From Sycon ciliatum (lineage: Eukaryota; Porifera; Calcarea; Leucosolenida; Sycettidae): a stretch of 64,000 nt of DNA. Every line of letters begins with the position of its first letter. The stretch's first letter is position 1. Location of the stretch: the NCBI RefSeq assembly GCF_964019385.1, contig NC_088647.1, forward strand, positions 12,441,774 to 12,505,773, given 5' to 3'. Positions 57,238 to 64,000 of this stretch are shown here, in pieces. Position numbers and translations under genes: made by a program. The notes under the pieces are model-generated. The model was not told the DNA's origin, ran no database searches, and saw nothing but the letters and a program-made list of their open reading frames with translations.

Positions 57238-57630
57238 GGGTGCGTTCTTAAATTATCCAGCTTCTAGAAGAAGAAGAAAAGAGAAGTCGAAGAAACTGGG
57301 ATTCTTCAAGAACGGGTCTCGAAGAATTCGGAGATATTTTGCAGATGTCAAGCAAAATGGAGCGCCAAAGGGACCGTGATCTTGAGTGCCACGAAAATAG
57401 TATGCGCTGTGCGTATGTGAAAAGGAAAATGCGTACACTCATGATCAACACGTGGCTTTTAGCCTAGTTCGCATGCGCTGATCCGAAACCGCGGGAATCT
57501 CCGAGTTTCAACCACCTCTGAAGCTTCGAGAGCTTTGGAGAGCCTCCTAAAATTCCGAGAGGATATAAGAACAGCTCTCGAACTTTTCGGAGAGTCTCCA
57601 ACTTTTCCGAGAGGATTTAAGAACGCAACC
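57238..57630 (+). mobile_element. PIF/Harbinger-like MITE
   Basis: 393 bp with terminal inverted repeats GGGTGCGTTCTTAAAT and its complement ending GAACGCAACC, flanked by TTA duplications (57235-57237 and 57631-57633). A 3-bp TTA/TAA duplication and GG-starting termini are typical of PIF/Harbinger. There is no transposase. It lies about 300 bp upstream of the stomatin start. Confidence 0.72.
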
Positions 57631-57633
57631 TTA

Positions 57634-57924
57634 CAGTTTCAACCACCTCTGAAGCATTGTAGCAAGAGTACATAACCCCTCGTACTCTTGATTGTACATG
57701 TAGTATACGTACAGGCGGTAGCACATGTAGTAAAATTTTACTACTCCATAGTTGATACTTGAGTGATAAAATTATTACCCTGCAAAACTACAGGACTTTT
57801 GCCACAACCAGTTTTGGAGTGATTTTTCCTTTGGCGGGGTTGGTTTCCGTTGCGTTTGATCTTCTGGCTTGATCGCTCTGTGGTTTCTTTCGCACTTTAC
57901 AATTGAGTTGGAAAGTCAGCCAGA
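57634..57924 (+). promoter_or_regulatory. Presumed 5' flank/5' UTR of the stomatin gene
   Basis: The stretch between the MITE and the stomatin ATG. No TATA box is obvious. A CCTTTGGCGGGG patch (57830) and TCTTCTGGCTT lie near the likely start. Assigned by position only. Confidence 0.35.
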
Positions 57925-60393
57925 ATGATGGTCGAGACGACTTGCGACGAGACCGGAGTTCTCAAAGGTCGCCCTTCCATTGCGGGCGGACCGTCAGAGC
58001 CTCAAGTTAGGACAGTAGCTCAAGGCGAGGCTGAGATTGGGAGAACGATTGCCACAGCGTTCTCCATCCTTTTATGCATTTTCCTTTTTCCCATATCACT
58101 ACTGGCAATTGTGAAGGTAAGAGCAAGAACAACTCATGTTATATTTATACCAATCCGAGATATACATGTATCTACAACCAATACACTTTCGAGAGGAGAG
58201 CTGAATGCTCAAGTAAAGTTTGCCTAGCATTTCATCGCTTTCTTATTTTTATATCTCGTGTTTGAAAAAATTTATATCGGTTAAAGGGGAAGTTTAAAGG
58301 GGAAGTATACCCTAGAATCAAATTTTCACCAGTTGTAGTCCTCGGGGTGCTGAGTCGAATGGTCTTGGTCCGAGGAAGCTGAGACGCTCCCTTCCTCCTT
58401 TATTCCCAATCGAACTCGCGCACTTCCACCGAAACTGAGTGACTGCGCCCTACTAGATAGGGATTTGTATGGAAAAAGTCACTAAAAACGCCGTTTCGTT
58501 CTTATAAAAGCGCAGATGACCGCGATTGGTCCATATGTTGTAGTCGTTTGGCCGCTGAGTCGACTGGTGTTGGTCTGAAAAGGCTGCGATGAAGCGTTCG
58601 GCCCTTATTCCCAATCGAACACGGTTGAGTAAGCGGTCACGTGCTCATTTACAGCCTGTGTGGGCCCGTTTATGTCACTCGAGTTGAACCTTTGAACCAG
58701 GGAGTCGTAAAAGCCTCTTATGACTCCCTGCTTTGAACCTTTGAGTTGAACCTTGATGCGAAAATTGTAGCCTGCAGGCATGGTGACCAGGCGACTGGTC
58801 TACGCGTGAGCACGTGACTGCTTACTCAACCGTGTTCGGTTGGGAATAAGGGCCGAACGCTGCATCGCAGCCTTTTCGGACCAAAACCAGTCGACTCAGC
58901 GGCCAAAAGACTTCAACATATGGACCAATCGCGGTCATCCGTGCTTTTATAAGAACGAAACGGCGTTTTTAGTGACTTTTTCCATACAAATCCCTATCTA
59001 GTAGGGCGCAGTCACCCAGTTTCGGTGGAAGTGGGCGAGTTCGATTGGGAATAAAGGAGGAAGAGAGCGTGTCAGCTTCCTCGGACCAAGACCATTCGAC
59101 TCAGCACCCCGAAGACTACAACTGGTGAAAATTTGATTTTAGGGTATACTTCCCCTATTCCCTAAAATCTAATGTTCATCAGTTGTAGTCTTCGGGGTGT
59201 TGAGTCGAATGATCACGAGCGAGCAGAGTGAGATTAGAATAGGGGCAAGCGAGTACCGGTATACTGTAAACGGCCCAATGTTTGTGTCACTAAATGTTTG
59301 TGATCTCTCAGAACCAGCGAGTTTACTATGGCAAGTGTTTGCGGAGCACTGTGGCCACACATATACCGTATTTCCCCCGGTCTCTTATTTGGGTAGGGTC
59401 CATTATTTGAGCACGGTCCACTATATTTTCATCGGCCCATCGCTGGAAATGGTGGATTTTTAACACGTCATAATATAGAACTTCTATATTATGACGTGTT
59501 AAAAATCCACCATTTCCAGCGATGTGCCGATGAACATATAGTGGACCATGCTCAAATAATGAAAGAAAGCACTAGCCACTACAAAAATTGTAGTTGCGCA
59601 ACCGAAAATCGCGTCCTTTTTTGATCCACCACGTGCTTTCTTAGTGCGCATGCGCAACGCGATGAACTCAAATAAGAGACCGGGTCTCTTATTCGGGCAT
59701 GGTCTACTATTTTTCCGTGAGGCCTCCAGGAGGGTCTACTATTTGAGCATGGTCTATTATTCGAGCATGGTCCATTAATCGAGGAAATACGGTACACCCA
59801 TTGTTGAAGTTTGATTTCACGGTGGTTAATATTTGCGTTATACTCTTCTCGCAAAATTAGCAAACATTAGGCAGTTTATACTCATTGTATACTTTACAGT
59901 ATCCCATCTCATAAGGTTGGTACGAAGTGAGCGTGTAAAGGTCAGCGGAGTACAGCCTAATCAGGAAGCGAGAAAAGGTGGGAGGGAGAAGGTAGCAGGG
60001 AAAAGGTTTGTGGGGCAATGTTCGACAGTCAACGGGGGAAAAGATAAGCGGGAAGTTGGAAAGGGCAAACTGGGGAAAATGTCTAACCGCGAATGAGGGG
60101 AAACATCATCAGATAGTGCACGGGTGTGTGTACTGGAGCATATGTCTGTGTGTCTGTGTATGGGTACGGGATGCATGTATAATGTACAACATGAAATACA
60201 ATTATAAATTATTGTCTGCCAAGTGGCATGCGGTGCATCACACAATGTGGCTTTGACCATCAGTAAGTACTGCTGCAGTGCAGCTTATATTATAGGTTCC
60301 TTGATTAGCACAATGTGGACATCGTCACATTGTTATCTGAGATGCTCAGTCTGCAGTCAACTATTAGTACCTGTTTAGCTCATAGTGACTGTT

Positions 60394-60456
<63 letters not shown>

Positions 60457-63400
60457 CTGTGTGTGCGTGTGGGTGTGCGTGTGTGTACCTGTGCACGTGT
60501 ACATGTTATCAGCTGGTCAACGAATATACGCGTGTCGTTATCATGAGACTTGGTCGCGTTGTCTCCGGTGATGCCAAGGGCCCCGGTAAGGCATTGCACA
60601 GACTTGTGTTCCACACCCAATAGTGCTGAGAACAATCATGGATTTTCACCTATCCCCTGCTATTTTGTGTAGTGACCGATTGCCTGGTTAGTGCTGTTAG
60701 CACAACAGCGGCAGGTTTTCAGTCAAATGTCAAATCTATATTGGTTAGTGTACAACAAACTGTTCAGCACCATGTCGAACTCCAACTATCAATGTTAGAA
60801 TGTGAAGCCGTATGTGCCGTATTTTCCGGAGTATAAGCCACACTTTGAGCACTCAAAATTCACCCGGGGGGGGGGGGGGGTGCGGCTTATACTCCGGAAA
60901 ATACGGTAATATACTCGAAATGCACCTTGATTTCGCTCAATGCTAAAATAAAAGTTGGATCATGCACTGTTCCCATGCAGTGCATGTGTGTGTGTGTATG
61001 TCCTTTTTTGCACCTTGTCCTCGCCCACCTACATCTGTGTGGTGAACCCATAAGAGGGAGTATTTCCAAGTCCACCCAGCTTTGGGGGATTTCAGGAGAT
61101 GCTGGCCGTTGGGCGGTACAATAGCCAATTGAGTCATCTTTGCAAGATTCCTTTTGAGTCTCTCTCCCCTCTCGCGGGGAGACCCACGCGACTAGTTTTG
61201 GCAGTGAGTAAGTACAAGTACATGTACAAGTGGTATGCACCTGTACTGTGTTCACTGCAGGCTTGTTCTTCGTCCTGCCCTGCATCGATGACTTGAGGAA
61301 TATTGATCTTAGAACGCAGGTTTCTGATGTCCCACCACAGGAGGTCAGTGTGTTTTCGAAATATTACTGAGTCATTTGTACCCCAAAGTACACATTATTT
61401 TGCAGTAAGAGTATTTCAAGCAAGAGTACATGAAACCCAGAATGTGCAGCTCGAACGCCTTCTGTCCCGGCGAAATTCCTGGATCACATCATCTTAGTGA
61501 TGGAGTGCGTGCAAGCAGGATTCAAGCGGATCCCCTGCTGCATGGCTGCAGCTCAGTTGTGCGCACTTCGCCACGTCCCGCCTCTTAGCTGTATGTACTG
61601 TGGTGTATATGCAATCGCGGAATTTCGCCATGACACACTCGTGCAGAAAAAGTCAGAAGCTGCACACTCTAGGCTGCGTGTACTCTTTCTTCAAGGTTTG
61701 CATGAGCTCTCTGTTCACAACCATCATGATCAGTGAGAGGGCTGGAGACAATTTGAGTCCTGAGTCAGGGTGTTGTGCCCATCAGTTTTCAAGCAGATGC
61801 AAAGCATTCTCTCAGTCTACCGATTATCACCCAGCTGCACAACGTGCAGTTCAAGGAACACATAGGCATAATTGGGTGTCTTCCTCTTTTGGTCGTGTCT
61901 GGAACTGACGCAAATGCCTGACTTTGCTGTACTTCTATATGTATACGGTCAGGGAGCGCAGGAACGTATTCCGCATTGGTGTGGCCATGAACTTTGAAGA
62001 GCTGAGGTCCCCCCCCCCCCGGAACATTTTTTAAGAATTTGGGCCCAAAAAAGCCCATATTACTCCCATGCTGAGCCAGATATGAAATGTTATGTTTGTG
62101 CACCCACATTGAGCCATATGTGAACCGTGGTGTTGCCACAATGAGCCATACATGTATGAATTGTGATGTTTGTGCACCCACGCTGAGGCTCAGAGCTACT
62201 AGTATGTATGAACTGTGGTGTTGCCACACTGAGCTGTGTAATATGAACTGTGGTGTTGCCACACTGAGCTGTGTAATATGAACTGTGGTGTTGCCACACT
62301 GAGCTGTGTAATATGAACTGTGGTGTTGCCACAATGAGCTGTGTAATATGAACTGTGGTGTTGCCACACTGAGCTGTGTAATATGAACTGTGGTGTTGCC
62401 ACACTGAGCTGTGTAATATGAACTGTGGTGTTGCCACACTGAGCTGTGTAATATGAACTGTGATGCTTGTGCTCCCACTCTATGCTGTAGATTCTGACCA
62501 AGGACCATGTAACAGTGACCGTGGATGGTGTCCTGTTCTACCGTATCTTCCAACCGGTTATGTCAGTAACCAATGTTGCCAACGCTCAATACAGCACCTG
62601 GCTTTTGGCTCAAACTACGCTGAGAAACATTCTAGGAACTGTCACTCTGGAGGAGCTCATCAGCAACCGCGAGGAGATTAGTCGCCGTATGCAAGTGATC
62701 CTGGATGAAGCCACCGACCCTTGGGGTGTCAAGGTGGAGCGCATTGATGTGTAAGTGCCAACTACCTATGGACCAGGCTGTATGCCTGAAAGTTCTCTTC
62801 TATCAGTGGGAGAGGTAGCAGCAGCTGCACCCCACTGGAAACCTGTGTGGTGTTTTGCTGAATGCTAGTGGGAATTTGGGACCTTTACAAGTCGTTTGTC
62901 TCTGGTCAACAAGAAATTCGAACGTGGCGAGTATATGTACATTTGCAATAATGGAAAGTTGTTGTTTTTTATATCGCGAGACTCTGCTGCTGGCCTAGTT
63001 TTCCGCATCCGCAGGAACGCCATCACCGTCTATGGATCAAGGCGCAGGCACAGCTCCTAAGAGGTGATTTACACTACGGCAGTGCATTCCGCCGGGAAGA
63101 GAAGCACGTGATCTCGAGAGCTTGCCGTGATATGGGAAAAACGAAAATCGATTCACATGGCAGGATGCACGTACAGTACCTGTAGTACAAAACAGTCCAC
63201 GGAATGCCACGGTATGCATTTCCACCCCCCAGCCCCCTCATGGCACCGGGACCGTACCGGGATAGCCAGCAGGATACGTTCGCGCCAGAATATGAGTACA
63301 TGTGACTGAATCTCCATGGTAGCATCACGCACGGGATAAATCCTGCCGTCGTGTAAATCGCCTCTAAGCGGTGGGAGGTGAGTAGATCAGACCCACCACA

Positions 63401-63602
63401 AAGTGGTCAAAGACCGAAAATCCCATTCGCTGCATCCGTGCTCCCCTCGTGTTCCTGGAAAGTAAACCCTTATAATAATTCTCTGTGTGTGTTTGTGCAT
63501 GTTTCCATTGCTGTGGTATGCAGGAAAGATGTCAAGATGCCCAAAAAGCTCCAGAGAGCCATGGCTGCTGAGGCTGAAGCTGCTCGTGATGCCAGAGCTA
63601 AG
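57925..63602 (+). CDS. Stomatin family (SPFH/band 7) membrane protein, 5 exons seen, 3' end beyond window
   Basis: Exons 57925-58116, 60513-60585, 61261-61343, 62491-62750 and 63524-63602. All introns are GT-AG and phases match. The 229 residues visible follow stomatin order: a short cytosolic N-terminus, a hydrophobic hairpin with the conserved Pro (IATAFSILLCIFLFPISLLAIV), EYTRVVIMRLGRV, AKGPGLFFVLPCIDDL, ILTKDHVTVTVDGV, LLAQTTLRNILG, NREEISRRMQ, DEATDPWGVKVERIDVKDV and LQRAMAAEAEAARDARAK. Stomatins line the inner leaflet as oligomers and modulate ion channels and lipid domains. The SPFH core is intact and the C-terminal oligomerisation part lies off the right edge. A stomatin-like (STOML) paralogue is possible. 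Confidence 0.9.
58298..59156. mobile_element. Foldback MITE in stomatin intron 1
   Basis: Inverted arms of about 350 bp (58298-58648 and 58807-59156) end in AGGGGAAGTATACCCT and its complement, around a 158-bp centre. The arms differ by a few percent. No clear target duplication. A piece of the same arm sequence repeats at 59157-59213, so a second fragment abuts it. No transposase. Confidence 0.7.
59364..59794. mobile_element. MITE with TACCGTATTTCC termini
   Basis: It starts TACCGTATTTCC and ends with GGAAATACGGTA. It holds repeated phrases (CTCTTATT, GGTCCATTAT, GAGCATGGTC) and a near-perfect internal palindrome (59405-59560). It is non-coding and lies in stomatin intron 1. The superfamily is not assigned. 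Confidence 0.6.
60396..60453. repeat. (GT)n microsatellite
   Basis: 58-bp dinucleotide run in stomatin intron 1, about 60 bp before exon 2. Confidence 0.97.
60816..60908. mobile_element. Hairpin MITE (about 93 bp) with a G run
   Basis: Arms CCGTATTTTCCGGAG... and its complement pair over about 24 bp around a short loop containing about 16 G (60865-60880). It lies in stomatin intron 2. The CCGTATTT terminus resembles that of the 59364 element. Confidence 0.6.
62205..62480. repeat. 35-bp minisatellite in stomatin intron 3
   Basis: About seven near-perfect units (ATGAACTGTGGTGTTGCC-ACACTGAGCTGTGTAAT) with degenerate longer relatives reaching back to about 62045. The last degenerate unit runs to within 10 bp of the exon 4 acceptor. 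Confidence 0.92.
63061..63364. mobile_element. MITE, PIF/Harbinger-like
   Basis: 304 bp with termini GAGGTGATTTACACTACGG and the complement of GAGGCGATTTACACGACGG, flanked by TAA duplications (63058-63060 and 63365-63367). It lies in stomatin intron 4. It has no ORF of note. Confidence 0.68.
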
Positions 63603-64000
63603 GTACGATTGGCCTGCCCTTTAGCTACCGTGCCTCGAGACCAGGTTGAAGTTGATGGCACATCGTTGCTAATTGAAAAAATAATATAATATAAATTGAA
63701 AAACAACCACTCCTATCTCTCTTATCCGGCCAGTCAGGGACCAGGCACTGCCCATAACTTTGACCTGTGCGCAACTCTGAATCACATACGTTTCAATGAG
63801 GGAGGGCCAGAGATCTGGCATGTGATGTCATTATTTCCACAAAATTTGCAACAGAGTGCTGTAAGTCAACAAATATTCGGCGCGTATTTACTTTCGGCTA
63901 TTTTCGGCCTGGTCATATTTGGCCGAAAATTTGTTGCGGCAAAAAATGTCTTCTGCAAGGTTCGTTGTGACAGTGTATACAATCAGCAGCAGTACTGGGC

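Noticed and set aside
60375-60635. Cys/Val- or Thr/His-rich frames across 60.4 kb
   Set aside because: They are produced by the (GT)n microsatellite. The real coding sequence there is stomatin exon 2 only.
61789-62553. 254-aa His/Thr-rich minus-strand frame over the minisatellite
   Set aside because: The repeat length (35 bp) with an open antisense frame gives a low-complexity product. It overlaps stomatin exon 4 on the other strand and has no domain.

Overview
The window is nuclear DNA of a multicellular animal. The evidence is a stomatin-family gene with five GT-AG-bounded exons, an intronless short-chain dehydrogenase gene, several MITEs and a dense bed of retroelements. The retroelement mix (Penelope-like elements with GIY-YIG nucleases, a Dong/R4-type LINE and other LINEs with a restriction-like endonuclease) points to an aquatic invertebrate. 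A sponge, cnidarian or similar is possible, but the species cannot be fixed from the sequence.

Positions 1-51988 form one mosaic of retroelements. Every element boundary in it falls on a (TAA)n microsatellite tract. The occupants are five families of Penelope-like elements (here PLE-A to PLE-E), an apparently intact Dong-like LINE at 41049-45460 with three identical 3' fragments, 3' fragments of a second LINE type (RLE-H), two tRNA-like repeat families (TR1, TR2), and two small non-coding families with hammerhead ribozymes (RZ1, RZ2) that I interpret as animal retrozymes. RZ1 forms two large arrays of 592/593-bp units, at 22640-36950 (about 24 units) and 46213-51610 (about 9 units).

The main discovery candidate is a shared integration signature. 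Each PLE insertion, both RZ1 arrays, the RZ1 fragments, one RZ2 copy and the TR1 array are built head-to-head: a minus-strand run comes first, then a plus-strand run, and both element 3' ends point outward into (TAA)n. In every case one outer end is 'long' and the other 'short', differing by about 27-40 nt. A terminal extension at only one end is a Penelope feature. Finding it on ribozyme arrays and a tRNA-like array suggests that PLE machinery mobilises these non-coding RNAs, and that circular or concatemeric RZ1 RNA was copied for several laps from both sides of a broken TAA tract. Self-cleaving hammerheads are readable in RZ1 (31 full copies), RZ2 (2), PLE-B (4), PLE-D (2) and PLE-E (1). 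PLE-C carries a weaker version and PLE-A a degenerate one.

PLE-A and PLE-B have a GIY-YIG domain split by a long linker carrying AT-hook motifs, and PLE-D/PLE-E have an acidic linker before the same C-terminal half. AT-hooks would suit a TAA-tract target.

From 51989 to the end the sequence is more ordinary: a decayed LINE fragment, the dehydrogenase gene (53803-54642), a unique stretch holding one very diverged RZ1-like relic, PIF/Harbinger-like MITEs with TTA/TAA target duplications, and a stomatin gene (from 57925, running off the right edge) whose introns hold further MITEs, a GT run and a 35-bp minisatellite.
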